From: Pseudomonadota bacterium
Lineage (GTDB): Bacteria; Desulfobacterota; Binatia; Binatales; Binataceae
Assembly (NCBI GenBank): GCA_021325025.1
Contig: JAJPHZ010000007.1
Location: 64,190 to 128,189, forward strand
Direction of reading: 5' to 3'
Length of the DNA: 64,000 nucleotides
Shown here: positions 18,935 to 27,363 of the stretch, piece by piece
Numbering within the stretch: position 1 is the stretch's first letter
Layout: each line of letters begins with the position of its first letter
Notes under the pieces: generated by a model
Database searches by the model: none
What the model saw: only the letters and a program-made list of their open reading frames with translations
What the model was told of the DNA's origin: nothing
Made by a program: the position numbers and the translations under genes

Positions 18935-19739
18935 GCTCTTGCACCGATGCCGCCTGGCTTTCTCCGCGGGTCAGGAAGCGGCGCACCCGCGGGTCCGCGC
19001 TGTGGTCGCGCAGCTGCACGGGATTGCCGTATGCGATCGGGGTGCGGCTTTCGGCGTCGAGCAGCACGCTGTTGTCGCCGATCGCGAAGATGCTGGCCAG
19101 CTCATGGGTCACCACCACCACGGTCGCGCCCAGGCTGGCGCGCAATTCGAGGATCAGGTCGTCGAGCAGGCGGGAGGTGATCGGGTCCAGCCCCGCCGAC
19201 GGCTCGTCGAAAAACAGTACTTCCGGGTCAAGCGCGATAGCGCGCGCGATGCCCGCCCGCTTCTGCATCCCGCCGCTGAGCTGGGCGGGGTAGAAATCTT
19301 CGAAGCCTCGCAGCCCGACCATCGCCAGTTTCAGCTGCGCCACCTCGCGAATCTCGGCGGGACTGAGGTTGGTGAATTCGGCCAGCGGCAGGCCCACGTT
19401 TTCGGCCAGCGTCATCGAACTCCACAGCGCACCGCCCTGGTAGGTGATGCCGAAGCGCCGCAGCATGCGCTGGCGCTCCTCTGCACTGGCCGTAGTGAAA
19501 TTCACCCCGTTGTAGAAAACCTCTCCCGCCAGCGGTTCCAGCAGGCCGACCAGCGCGCGCAACAGCGTGCTTTTGCCGCTGCCGCTGCCGCCCATGATGA
19601 TGAAAATCTCGCCGCGGCGCACCGCGAAATTGACGTCCCTCATCACCACGAAGCTGCCGTAGCCGACGGTGAGGTTGCGCACCTCGATATGCGGAGTCGA
19701 ACCGTGGTCGGCGATGATTTCCAGTTTTGCCGCCGTCAT
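18927..19739 (-). CDS. mlaF: ABC transporter ATPase of the MlaF type
   Basis: A 270-aa ATP-binding subunit with Walker A GGSGSGKST (residues 51-58 region), Q-loop ITYQGGALWSSMT, signature LSGGMQKR, Walker B VLFFDEPSAGLDP and the switch His in VVVTHELAS. The GALWSSMTLAENVGLPL sequence and the C-terminal extension match MlaF-type ATPases that power MCE complexes. The start is directly adjacent to the permease stop (TAG 19740-19742) and the stop overlaps mlaD, so this is one transcription unit. Confidence 0.95.
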   Translation of the reverse strand: MTAAKLEIIADHGSTPHIEVRNLTVGYGSFVVMRDVNFAVRRGEIFIIMGGSGSGKSTLLRALVGLLEPLAGEVFYNGVNFTTASAEERQRMLRRFGITYQGGALWSSMTLAENVGLPLAEFTNLSPAEIREVAQLKLAMVGLRGFEDFYPAQLSGGMQKRAGIARAIALDPEVLFFDEPSAGLDPITSRLLDDLILELRASLGATVVVVTHELASIFAIGDNSVLLDAESRTPIAYGNPVQLRDHSADPRVRRFLTRGESQAASVQEHG

Positions 19740-20204
19740 CTAGAGATTAAGGATATTGAAGAGGAAGGCGAAGATGCCGCAGGCGACCACCACCAGCACG
19801 ATGCTGGTGACCACTGCCGAGGTGGCGGCGTCGCCCACTGCCGAGGAACTGGAGCCGCACTGGAAGCCGCGCAGACAGCCCGCCAGCGCGATCAGCACAC
19901 CGTAGGTGGCGGCCTTGAACAGCCCGCCGAACAGGCTGACCAGGTCGGTGGAATGAATCGAGGTGTCCAGGTAGGCGCGCAGCGAAATGTGCAGCATCAC
20001 CGAGCCCACCGCGGCGCCGCCCATGATGCCCAGGAAGTCGGCATACGCGCACAGCAGCGGCATCATCGCCACCAGCGCAATCACGCGCGGCAGCACCAGG
20101 AACTCCATCGGCGAGATGCCCATGGTCTGCAGCGCGTCGATCTCCTGGGTCACCTTCATGGTACCCAATTGCGCGGCAAAGGCGGCGCCGGTGCGGCCCG
20201 ACAT
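19740..20204 (-). CDS. mlaE: MlaE-like permease, 3' part after the frameshift
   Basis: This 154-codon frame starts at the in-frame ATG of MSGRTGAAFAAQLGTM and carries the conserved MlaE second half: TQEIDALQTMGISPMEFLVLPRV, LLCAYADFLGIMGG, and four to five hydrophobic segments to the C-terminus FAFLFNILNL. The residues join perfectly to the upstream frame if one base is inserted at 20207/20208, giving about 395 aa in total. There is no Shine-Dalgarno for separate translation at 20204. Either the gene is broken, the base was lost in sequencing or assembly, or (less likely, no slippery heptamer seen) ribosomes shift here. Confidence 0.85.
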   Translation of the reverse strand: MSGRTGAAFAAQLGTMKVTQEIDALQTMGISPMEFLVLPRVIALVAMMPLLCAYADFLGIMGGAAVGSVMLHISLRAYLDTSIHSTDLVSLFGGLFKAATYGVLIALAGCLRGFQCGSSSSAVGDAATSAVVTSIVLVVVACGIFAFLFNILNL

Positions 20205-20926
20205 GATATCGCCGTCATCATCGCACCCATCTCGCGCACCATCCCGATCGCCACCAGGTTGGCAACGAAGATCTGCGCGCCGACCTTTTGCAATTGCACC
20301 GCGCCCATGAAGGCGAGGATCACGCCGACCAGAAAACTGATGAGCGACACGATGCCCAGCGCGTTGGCGCCGCATTGCTGGATGGTCAGCGTCAGATCGG
20401 AAACCTGGTAGCGGGCGCGCCCGCGCAGCAGGTTGACGAACGCGATGCTAAATTCGCCCACAAAGGCCAGCGCTTCAATCACCGCCTGCCCATAGGCCAC
20501 GCTTTTCTGCCCGATGCGTGTCAGCAGGCCGGCGGGCCGCGCCGCGCGCACGACGCGCGTTTCGGCCACCGCCTCAGCCAGCGCCAGCAGCCGTAGCAGG
20601 CCCGGCGGCAGTGCGCCGCGGTCGACTTCAATTCCGCGCGCGCGGCTGAGCTCGATCGCCCGGGCCACGAACGTCACCAACGCGCTGTCCCACGCCCCCA
20701 ACTCATCGGTGTTGAAAGCCACGCGCTTGGGGGCCGGGACACTTGTCAGCTCGCGTTGCAGGTCGGCGATCGGAGGCAGGCCCACGTCCAGCGACCAGGT
20801 ACCGGTCAACCCGATCATCAACGTGTCGTCGCGGCGCTCAAAGAAGACGGTGCTTTCCTCCGCTGCCGCGCCGGGCCCTTCGGCCGGGGCCGCGACGGGC
20901 GGTGTATCGGCGCGCGTCTCGGCCAT
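20156..20926 (-). CDS. mlaE: MlaE-like permease with N-terminal STAS domain, 5' part before a frameshift
   Basis: This frame encodes an acidic N-terminus, a STAS (MlaB-like) domain (about residues 27-130) and the first half of an MlaE permease (FVGEFSIAFVNLL, QCGANALGIVSLISFLVGVILAFMG, VANLVAIGMVREMGAMMTAI). It then runs into SCRAAP and stops at 20156. The family sequence should continue as IMSGRTGAAFAAQ, which is present in the next frame, so one base is missing near 20207/20208. ATG 20926 is chosen because AAGGAGGG lies 7 bases upstream; an ATG 66 bases earlier has no such site. Fusion of the STAS domain to MlaE is a known arrangement in bacterial MCE permeases. Confidence 0.88.
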   Translation of the reverse strand: MAETRADTPPVAAPAEGPGAAAEESTVFFERRDDTLMIGLTGTWSLDVGLPPIADLQRELTSVPAPKRVAFNTDELGAWDSALVTFVARAIELSRARGIEVDRGALPPGLLRLLALAEAVAETRVVRAARPAGLLTRIGQKSVAYGQAVIEALAFVGEFSIAFVNLLRGRARYQVSDLTLTIQQCGANALGIVSLISFLVGVILAFMGAVQLQKVGAQIFVANLVAIGMVREMGAMMTAISCRAAPAPPLPRNWVP

Positions 20927-21150
20927 TACACCGCCCTCCTTTTCACAAGCGTGAGCGCCATGGCAAAGGAATGTTAGCATGTTTTGCGCCAAAGATCGGC
21001 GCGGTCCCCGCCAACCGGCCCTCGCGAGCCGTAACCGCGCGGCGCAAAAGCGGCCTGCACGCTTGAGCGGCGCGCAAACTCGCGTTAGAAGTCCGGGACC
21101 ATTTGGATGGTGCGGCTAATCGACCTAAACTGCCGGCGGAGCGGCAATCG

Positions 21151-21501
21151 ATGTTACTGGAACGAATGAGCTTGAAAATCGCGGTCCTAATCACGGCGCT
21201 GTCGATAGCATCGTCGGTTCCTGCGCAGACCGCAGTCAAGATTCACGACATCCTGCGCACCCCCTCCGAATACAACGAGCACGACGTGGCCGTGTTCGGC
21301 CATGTGCGCGAGCTGACCTTCGCGGCCCATTACACCACCTTCAAGATTTGCGGTGCGCACTGCCTCAACGTGCTGGCCTGGGGCCATCCGCGCATCGCCA
21401 ACGGCCAGCCGCTTAACGTGCGCGGCCGCTTCCATATGCTCAAGGAAATCGATCACCGCAAGCTGCACAACCTGATCGAGGTCGAGCACGGCACACTATA
21501 G
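21151..21501 (+). CDS. Small exported OB-fold-like protein
   Basis: A 116-aa protein with a short signal peptide (LKIAVLITALSIASSVPAQT) and a compact beta-rich domain. The succession VKIHDILRTPSEYNEHDVAVFG, VRELTF, FKICGAHCLNVLAWG, and GQPLNVRGRFHM is the pattern of small OB-fold domains related to tRNA-anti/bOB proteins, with a CxxxC pair that could form a disulfide. The precise role is unknown. ATG 21151 is used because the extra upstream residues lack signal character; ATG 21166 is also possible. It is monocistronic and followed by a terminator hairpin. Confidence 0.65.
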   Translation: MLLERMSLKIAVLITALSIASSVPAQTAVKIHDILRTPSEYNEHDVAVFGHVRELTFAAHYTTFKICGAHCLNVLAWGHPRIANGQPLNVRGRFHMLKEIDHRKLHNLIEVEHGTL

Positions 21502-21616
21502 CCGCCATGCCGCCGCGCCTTCGCGATGTGAAGACCATCAGGCCGGCGATGCGCCGGGATGGAAAAACTCAGGCAAGCGGGGCTTGGCGCCCTCGGGCAG
21601 TGCCGGATCTGAACGA

Positions 21617-21663
21617 AAAGGAGAAACGGGGTCTTCCGTCCGCATTTCTCCTTTGTCTTTTTT
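21617..21663 (+). terminator. Rho-independent terminator, probably bidirectional
   Basis: AAAGGAGAAA (21617-21626) pairs perfectly with TTTCTCCTTT (21645-21654), and six T residues follow at 21658-21663. On the minus strand the same stem is followed by TTTT. It lies between two convergent genes, the OB-fold-like gene and the first amidohydrolase, and can end both transcripts. The rest of 21502-21827 holds one more hairpin and no gene. Confidence 0.65.
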
Positions 21664-21722
21664 CGCTTCTTTGCCGGCAGGCTGCGGAAATGGATCTTTT
21701 GCAGCCTGCTCCCTCGCCCTGG

Positions 21723-21741
21723 TCTCTCCCAGAGGGAGAGA
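21723..21741. repeat. Hairpin TCTCTCCC-AGA-GGGAGAGA
   Basis: A perfect 8-bp inverted repeat with a 3-base loop. CTCTCCC/GGGAGAG hairpins of this style are common dispersed intergenic elements in GC-rich genomes. It lies downstream of the stop of the minus-strand amidohydrolase and may stabilise that 3' end. Only one copy was seen in this window. Confidence 0.4.
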
Positions 21742-21827
21742 GGAAAAGGAAAGCACTCATCTTTTAAGCAGGGTGCGGTACGTAGGCAATCTAAAAGGAA
21801 AGCCCCGCTCGACTCTTTCCGCACCTG

Positions 21828-22940
21828 CTAGGGCTCGATCGGCAGCTTGTACAGCTCGATAACGTTGGTGCGCGCGATGCGCTTTTGGTCCTCCAGCGGG
21901 ACGCCTTGGAAGTGCTCCTCCAGGGTCTGGACGGACCTGGGCCAGGTGCCGTCGTAATGGGGGAAGTCAGAGCCCCACATCATGTTGCGCGTGCCGACGA
22001 TGTCGCGGCAGCGCACCGCCGTCTTGTCGCGCATGAAGGTGCAGATGACCTGTTCATGGAAGATCTGGCTGGGGGTGCGGCCCGAGGTGATGCCGCCCTT
22101 GCCGGCCCAGCCCTGGTCGCGGAAATAATGGTAGTCCATCCGCTCCAGCGCCGGCGCCGGCCACGACGCGTCATTCTCCACGCTGAGCACCTTGAGCTTG
22201 GGATGGCGGTCGAAGGTGCCGCCCATGATCATCGTGCAGATCGAGTACATCACCGGCGTGAACGCCAGCGAGAAGTCAACCAGCATGTTGTTGGTCAGCG
22301 TGAACCATTTCTTGTCGCCCGCCACGTGCAGGCTGACCGGCATTTCAAGGTCGGCCGACGCGTCCCATAGCGGGTCCCACTTGGGATGATTGTAGCTCTC
22401 GCCGATGTCCTGCTGCACGCTGATCTGCGCCGACACCATCCCCATCTTGCGGCAGCGCTCCATCTCCTTGACGCCGCGCTCCAACGGTTCGGTGGGAATC
22501 ATGGCGACCCCGAACAGCCGCTTGGGCGCGGTGGCGCAGAAATTGGCCAGCCAGTCGTTGAACGCCTGCATGCAGGCGAACTGAAAGTCCAGATCGGTCA
22601 TGGGATAGAAGGTGGTGCCGAAAGTCGTATACAGGACCTCGGCCTCCACGCCGTCGCGATCCTGATCCTTCAGCCGCTCGAACGGGTCGTAGGAGCCGGG
22701 CAGCACGTTCTCCCATCGCTCGGCCATCGTGATGTCCTTGGCATCCTTGGTGACCGACGACGAGGTGCCGATCCCGCGTTTGTCCTGGCGTCCGCCCGGA
22801 CACCAGAACATGTCCTGATCGGCCTCGTGCACGATGCGCGGGGCGCGGTCGAGGTACTTGCGGTCGATGCGCTTGGTCCACAAATCGGGCGGCTCGACCA
22901 CGTGGGAATCCGCTGAAATCGGTTTGAATGACAGGCCCAT
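21828..22940 (-). CDS. Amidohydrolase family protein (Amidohydro_2/ACMSD-like), paralogue 1
   Basis: The 370-aa TIM-barrel hydrolase/decarboxylase starts with ISADSHVVEPPDLW, where the ADSH takes the place of the metal-binding HxH strand-1 motif. SLHVAGD and SVENDASW follow, and the C-terminal MMWGSDFPHYDGTWPRS holds the strand-8 Asp. Members of this PF04909 group act on ring-cleavage products or other carboxylic acids; the substrate is not predictable. It is one of five paralogues here and shares the ADSHVVEPP start and SQIFHEQV-type stretch with the gene at 24635. It is 85 bp downstream of the mmsA-like gene on the same strand. Confidence 0.9.
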   Translation of the reverse strand: MGLSFKPISADSHVVEPPDLWTKRIDRKYLDRAPRIVHEADQDMFWCPGGRQDKRGIGTSSSVTKDAKDITMAERWENVLPGSYDPFERLKDQDRDGVEAEVLYTTFGTTFYPMTDLDFQFACMQAFNDWLANFCATAPKRLFGVAMIPTEPLERGVKEMERCRKMGMVSAQISVQQDIGESYNHPKWDPLWDASADLEMPVSLHVAGDKKWFTLTNNMLVDFSLAFTPVMYSICTMIMGGTFDRHPKLKVLSVENDASWPAPALERMDYHYFRDQGWAGKGGITSGRTPSQIFHEQVICTFMRDKTAVRCRDIVGTRNMMWGSDFPHYDGTWPRSVQTLEEHFQGVPLEDQKRIARTNVIELYKLPIEP

Positions 22941-23025
22941 GGTTGTCCTCTACTCCTGCCGGTTTTTTTGCTTTACAATCCCCATCACCAATAGCGCATC
23001 GCGAAGCAAAAGTCGCGCCCCGCGA

Positions 23026-24465
23026 TCACCAGCGCGACACCACGATCTTCTTGCGGGTGTAAAAGTCGACCCCGTCGCTGCCCTGCAAATGCAGGTCGCC
23101 GTAAAATGAACTCTTCCATCCGCTGAACGGGTAAAACGCCAGCGGCTGCGCCACGCCCACGTTGATCCCGATCATCCCGCATTCGACCTCGTCGCGGAAC
23201 TGGCGCGCCGCCCTTCCTGAGGAGGTGAAGACCGCGGCCATGTTGCCCAGCGGCAGGCGATTGACCAGATCGATCGCTTCGCGCACGCTGCCCACCTGCG
23301 CGACCGACAGGACCGGGCCGAAGATTTCCTCGCGTCCGGCAGCCATCGCCGGGGTTACCTGGTCCAGGATGGTCGGTCCGACGAAGAAACCCGGGCGTTG
23401 CACGTATTCGGCTGACCGCCCATCGAGGACCACGCGTGCGCCCTGGTCGGCGGCGCGCTCGATATGGCCCAGGACGCGGCGGCGATGGTCGTCGGCGACC
23501 AGCGGTCCAAAGTCCACGCCCGGCTGGTCGCCGGGCCCGAGCCTGAGGCGGCGCGCGGACTGCTCCAGGCGCTCGGTCAGATGCGCCGACGCTGCGCCCA
23601 CGCCGACCGCGACGCTGCCCGCCAGGCATCGCTCGCCCGCGTTGCCGAAGGCCGAGTTCATGATCGCCGGGATGGCGAGCTCCAGGTCGGCGTCGGGCAG
23701 GACGAAGATATGGTTCTTGGCGCCGCCGGCCGCCTGTACTCGCTTTGTATGACGAGCCGCCTCCTGGTAGACATGACGCGCCGCCGGCTCGGAGCCGACA
23801 AATGAGACCGCGCGCACTTCGGGCGCTGCAAGCAGGGCCTTGACCGTGTCCGCCGCGCCATGCACCAGGTTGAGCACGCCGTCGGGAAACCCTGCCTCTG
23901 CGAACAGCTCTGCCAGCCGCACCGCAGCCAGCGGCGTGCGCTCCGAGGGCTTGAGCACGAAGGTATTTCCCGCCATCACGGCCAGCGGGAACATCCACAG
24001 CGGAATCATCACCGGGAAGTTGAACGGAACAATTCCGCCCACCACGCCCAGCGGGTAGCGATAGTAATCCTGATCGATGGCGGTGCTGACCGAGCGCAAG
24101 GTGCGGCCCTGCAGCAGGGTGGGAGCGCCGCAGGCGAAATCGACCATCTCGATTCCGCGCCGCACCTCGCCGCGCGCCTCCTCCAAGGTCTTGCCGTGAT
24201 TGCGGGTGACAATCGCGGCCAGCTCCTCGAAATGGCGCTCCAGGACGGCCTTGTAGGTGAACATCAGCCGGGTGCGTTCCATCACCGGCGTCGCGGCCCA
24301 TCCGGCAAAGGCGCGGGCGGCCGCGGCGGCCGCTTCGGCCACGTCGGCGGCGGAGCTGAGCGGGGCCTGGCCGATCACCTCGCCGCTGGCCGGATTGAAC
24401 AGCGGCACGCTGTCGCATCCCCGCGGTTCGCGCCATTTTCCGCCAATCAAATTCGCCAGCATCAT
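23026..24465 (-). CDS. mmsA: Methylmalonate-semialdehyde dehydrogenase-like aldehyde dehydrogenase
   Basis: A 479-aa NAD(P)-dependent aldehyde dehydrogenase. GGIVPFNFPVMIPLWMFP, the cofactor segment SFVGSEPAARHVYQ and the nucleophile motif GNAGERCLAGS match the MmsA group, which oxidises (methyl)malonate semialdehyde to acetyl- or propionyl-CoA with CoA. In classical MmsA the box is GQRCMA, so the G-E-R-C-L-A variant leaves the substrate open. The C-terminus FYPFSGWKSSFYGDLHLQG is also typical of MmsA. It may feed the acyl-CoA enzymes elsewhere in the window. It lies between two amidohydrolase genes and is divergent from the one at 24635. Confidence 0.9.
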   Translation of the reverse strand: MMLANLIGGKWREPRGCDSVPLFNPASGEVIGQAPLSSAADVAEAAAAAARAFAGWAATPVMERTRLMFTYKAVLERHFEELAAIVTRNHGKTLEEARGEVRRGIEMVDFACGAPTLLQGRTLRSVSTAIDQDYYRYPLGVVGGIVPFNFPVMIPLWMFPLAVMAGNTFVLKPSERTPLAAVRLAELFAEAGFPDGVLNLVHGAADTVKALLAAPEVRAVSFVGSEPAARHVYQEAARHTKRVQAAGGAKNHIFVLPDADLELAIPAIMNSAFGNAGERCLAGSVAVGVGAASAHLTERLEQSARRLRLGPGDQPGVDFGPLVADDHRRRVLGHIERAADQGARVVLDGRSAEYVQRPGFFVGPTILDQVTPAMAAGREEIFGPVLSVAQVGSVREAIDLVNRLPLGNMAAVFTSSGRAARQFRDEVECGMIGINVGVAQPLAFYPFSGWKSSFYGDLHLQGSDGVDFYTRKKIVVSRW

Positions 24466-24634
24466 TAAACCGCCCGACGTTGTGTAATTAGCCGCCGGTC
24501 CCTCAGTTGCGCAAGGCTTTTAACTCGCGGAGCACTGTACCAGCGGGGGCGGCTGCGTTCGCGGCGCAGCTTGACACTTCGGCGCCATCGGGCCGATGAT
24601 CGCGGCAAATCCTGGTGCATCAAGGTTGACCGCG

Positions 24635-25756
24635 ATGGAGCAGCCGCCCGCCTTCAAAATGGTATCCGCCGATTCGCATGTCGTCGAACCGCCTAATCTG
24701 TGGGTCGAGCGCGTGGACCAGCGCTATCGCGAGCGCGCCCCGCGCATCGTAAGCGAGCCCGATTCCGACTACCTGGTGTGCGAAGGCGGACTGACCTACA
24801 AGCATCCGATCGGGTTGACCGTCTGTACGGAGGCGCCCGACAACGAGGTCAGCATGATCGGCCGGTTTGCCAACGCGCGCAAAGGGGCGTGGGATCCGGC
24901 GGCACGGGTGGCGGACATGGATCGCGACGGGGTGGAGGCGGAAATCCTCTATACCAGCTTCGGGCTGAGCATGTTTTCGATTCCGGACCCCGACTTTCAA
25001 CTGGCCTGCTTCCGCGCCTTCAACGACTGGCTGGCCGAGTACTGCGCCGGGGCGCGCGGACGCGTGTTCGGTGTGGCGATGATTCCGACCGACCGGATGG
25101 AGGACGCCACGGCGGAGATGGCGCGATGCCGCAAGATGGGGCTGGTGGCGGCGATGATCAGCATCAGCCAGGACGCCGGGCACGGTTATGAAAATCCGAT
25201 GTACGATCCGATCTGGTCGGCGTCGGAGGAGCTGGAGATGCCGATCAGCCTGCACGTGGCGGCCAGCAAGAAGCATTTCTCCAACACTGGCAACGTGATG
25301 GCAGACTTCGCGCTGGCGTTCACACCCACCATGTACTCGCTGGCGGCAATGATCTTCTCGGGCGTCTTCGACCGCCATCGCAAGCTTAGGGTGGTGTCGG
25401 TGGAGAACGACGCCGCGTGGGTGGCGGGAATCCTGGAGCGGATGGACTACCGGGCGCATCGCGACCGGGGATGGGCGGGCGCTTTCAATGCCATCAAGTC
25501 GGGACGCACGCCCAGCCAAATCTTTCACGATCACGTGGGCGTCACCTTCATGCGCGACCGCACGGCGGTGCGCAACCGCGACATCATCGGGCTGTCCAAC
25601 CTGATGTGGGGCTCGGACTATCCGCATTTCGACGGCACCTGGCCGCATTCCAAGAAAGTGCTGGCGGAGCAGTTTGCCGGCGTTCCGCTCGCCGACCAAC
25701 TGCGCATCGCGCGGCGCAACGCAATCGACTGGTACAAACTGCCGCTGGCCCAGTAG
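24635..25756 (+). CDS. Amidohydrolase family protein (Amidohydro_2), paralogue 2
   Basis: A 373-aa protein close to the product of 21828-22940. It shares ADSHVVEPPNLW, RDGVEAEILYTSFGLSMF, FNDWLAEYC, VAMIPTDRMEDA, SLHVAAS, SVENDAAWVAGILERMDY and MWGSDYPHFDGTWPHS. The two genes probably arose by duplication, with mmsA between them. ATG 24635 gives the family start; an in-frame ATG 39 bases upstream adds residues without similarity. The role is presumed to be hydrolysis or decarboxylation of a carboxylic acid substrate in the cytoplasm, unspecified. Confidence 0.9.
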   Translation: MEQPPAFKMVSADSHVVEPPNLWVERVDQRYRERAPRIVSEPDSDYLVCEGGLTYKHPIGLTVCTEAPDNEVSMIGRFANARKGAWDPAARVADMDRDGVEAEILYTSFGLSMFSIPDPDFQLACFRAFNDWLAEYCAGARGRVFGVAMIPTDRMEDATAEMARCRKMGLVAAMISISQDAGHGYENPMYDPIWSASEELEMPISLHVAASKKHFSNTGNVMADFALAFTPTMYSLAAMIFSGVFDRHRKLRVVSVENDAAWVAGILERMDYRAHRDRGWAGAFNAIKSGRTPSQIFHDHVGVTFMRDRTAVRNRDIIGLSNLMWGSDYPHFDGTWPHSKKVLAEQFAGVPLADQLRIARRNAIDWYKLPLAQ

Positions 25757-25961
25757 GGCGCAGGCGCGCACCTCAAACGCACTTTCGCGACGCGAATCCT
25801 CTTGGCCGAGGGTGGCGTTCTGGCAAGCCATTCGCGGCGCAGCCTTCGCCCATCTTCTATGCGCCTGTCGGGCCGCCTGTCTCAAGTCATCTTCGCCATC
25901 GACGACCTGCTGCAGTTACATATTCGCCAAAACCTCTAAACAGGTGATTTGCGCCTGACCA

Positions 25962-26099
25962 TACTGCCGACATCGCCCACCGCTCATACCCGCGTCGCAG
26001 CCTGCGCATATGCCGCGCCCTGATTCCCGGCACCCCCGCTGCCTCGGCCCAGCTTAGCTGCCCCGCGATCGCCTTGGTAATTACTTCCTGCCGCGTCAT
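25962..26099 (-). pseudogene. N-terminal remnant of an ISNCY/IS481-like transposase
   Basis: The 46 codons from ATG 26099 read MTRQEVITKAIAGQLSWAEA, then AAG-type helix-turn-helix residues ending in RHMRRLRRGYERW. This is the usual N-terminal DNA-binding start of transposases of the ISDol1/IS481-like group. After ERWAMSAV the similarity ends and no catalytic DDE part is present within 550 bp, so this is a relic. The whole 25757-26306 interval holds only this remnant and the repeated motif upstream of it. Confidence 0.6.
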
Positions 26100-26164
26100 C
26101 GCCCGCGCCTCCCGTTGCCCCCGCAGCTCGATACCCTCCACCGCACGGCTCTATCCCATGGCGC

Positions 26165-26220
26165 GGACATCTTTAGCGGACATCTTTAATGCTTATGACC
26201 CGGACATCTTTAGTGCTTAT
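26165..26220. repeat. Three GGACATCTTTA motifs, probable IS terminal sequence
   Basis: GGACATCTTTA occurs at 26165-26175, 26178-26188 and 26202-26212, and the last two are each followed by an (A/G)TGCTTAT extension. They lie just upstream of the transposase remnant on its coding side, as expected for an IS end with internal transposase-binding repeats. No matching inverted copy was found on the other side of the remnant, so the far end is deleted. Confidence 0.5.
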
Positions 26221-26306
26221 CACAGCACCGGCGCGTTTTCTGGACGTCGGGCGAAACGGTTGTTATAAGAAAGCCGCCCGCAACCAACCAGAAAGGCCAT
26301 CGACCC

Positions 26307-27221
26307 GTGTTGGATCCCGCCGAACAACTCGAACATCTGAAGTTGGCCGCGCAAGTTGCCGGCCTCGACGTGCCGGAAGTCGTCCTCCCCGAGGACCGCG
26401 ACATCACCGTCGGCAAGCTGCGCCTGCATTACCTGGACTGGGGTAACGAGAATCGTCCGCCGCTGGTGTTCCTGCACGGCGGAGCGCTGACCGCGCATAC
26501 CTGGGACGTGGTGTGCCTGGCGCTGCGCGAGCAGTACCATTGCCTGGCGCTGGACCAGCGCGGCCACGGCGACAGCGACTGGGCCGACGACTACAGCCAT
26601 GAGCGCCATTGCGAGGATATCACCGGCTTCATCGAGCAACTCGGCATCGGGCGCACGGTGATGATCGGCCAGTCGATGGGTGGACTCAACTCGATCGTCT
26701 ATGCCGGACAGAATGGCGAGCGCCTGGCAGGACTGGTGATTGTCGACGTGGGTCCGGAGTTGAACATCGGCGGCACCCGGCGCATCGGCGATTTTATCCG
26801 CGACACCCCCGAAGCGGACTCGATCGACGCCTTCATCGAAAAGGCGATGGCGTTCAATCCGCGCCGCGACCCGCTGCTGTTGCGCCGCAGTCTGCATCAC
26901 AACCTGCGCCAGTTGCCCAACGGCAAATGGACCTGGAAGTGGGACCCCAACCGCATGCGCGCCGGGGCCAGCCGCATCGAGGAGCATATCGAGGGGATGC
27001 GCCGGCTGTGGAGCCATGTCGAGAGGATTGATTGCCCGGCGCTGGTGATGCGCGGCGCCAAAAGCGACGTCTTCTCCGACGCCAACGCGGAAAAACTGGC
27101 CGCGACCCTGCCGCGGGGACGCTGGATGCGGATCGCGGAGGCCGGCCACACCGTGCAGGGCGACAACCCGCGCGACATGGTGGCGGCGCTGCGCCAGTTC
27201 TTCGGCGAAATCCGCTACTGA
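26307..27221 (+). CDS. Alpha/beta hydrolase fold-1 protein
   Basis: A 304-aa alpha/beta hydrolase. HGG in VFLHGGALTAHTWD forms the oxyanion loop, DQRGHGDSD is the typical next motif, the nucleophile elbow is GQSMGGLNS, the acid is likely in RGAKSDVFSD and the His in AEAGHTVQGDNP. The fold resembles epoxide hydrolases, C-C hydrolases and haloperoxidase relatives; substrate unknown. It starts with GTG 26307 (VLDPAEQLEH), preceded by GAAAGG. It may act with the acyl-CoA dehydrogenase 142 bp downstream. Confidence 0.87.
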   Translation: MLDPAEQLEHLKLAAQVAGLDVPEVVLPEDRDITVGKLRLHYLDWGNENRPPLVFLHGGALTAHTWDVVCLALREQYHCLALDQRGHGDSDWADDYSHERHCEDITGFIEQLGIGRTVMIGQSMGGLNSIVYAGQNGERLAGLVIVDVGPELNIGGTRRIGDFIRDTPEADSIDAFIEKAMAFNPRRDPLLLRRSLHHNLRQLPNGKWTWKWDPNRMRAGASRIEEHIEGMRRLWSHVERIDCPALVMRGAKSDVFSDANAEKLAATLPRGRWMRIAEAGHTVQGDNPRDMVAALRQFFGEIRY

Positions 27222-27363
27222 TCGCCCCGCCTGCACCTCATCGGTACCATCGCCGGGGGTGCGCCGCGCCGCGCGCCAAGCGGTCTTGCGTGGGCGGAAG
27301 TCACAATGGTAGCTCAATGATCACGCGGCCGGCGCGGGTCCTGCCGGTATTGGAGGAGAATCG

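Noticed and set aside
20156-20210. Programmed ribosomal frameshift in mlaE
   Set aside because: No slippery heptamer or following pseudoknot is evident at the shift point; a base deletion is the simpler reading.
18840-20411. Plus-strand open frame of 523 codons
   Set aside because: Lies antisense to mlaF, mlaE and the start of mlaD; composition is of the His/Gln/Arg-rich shadow type.
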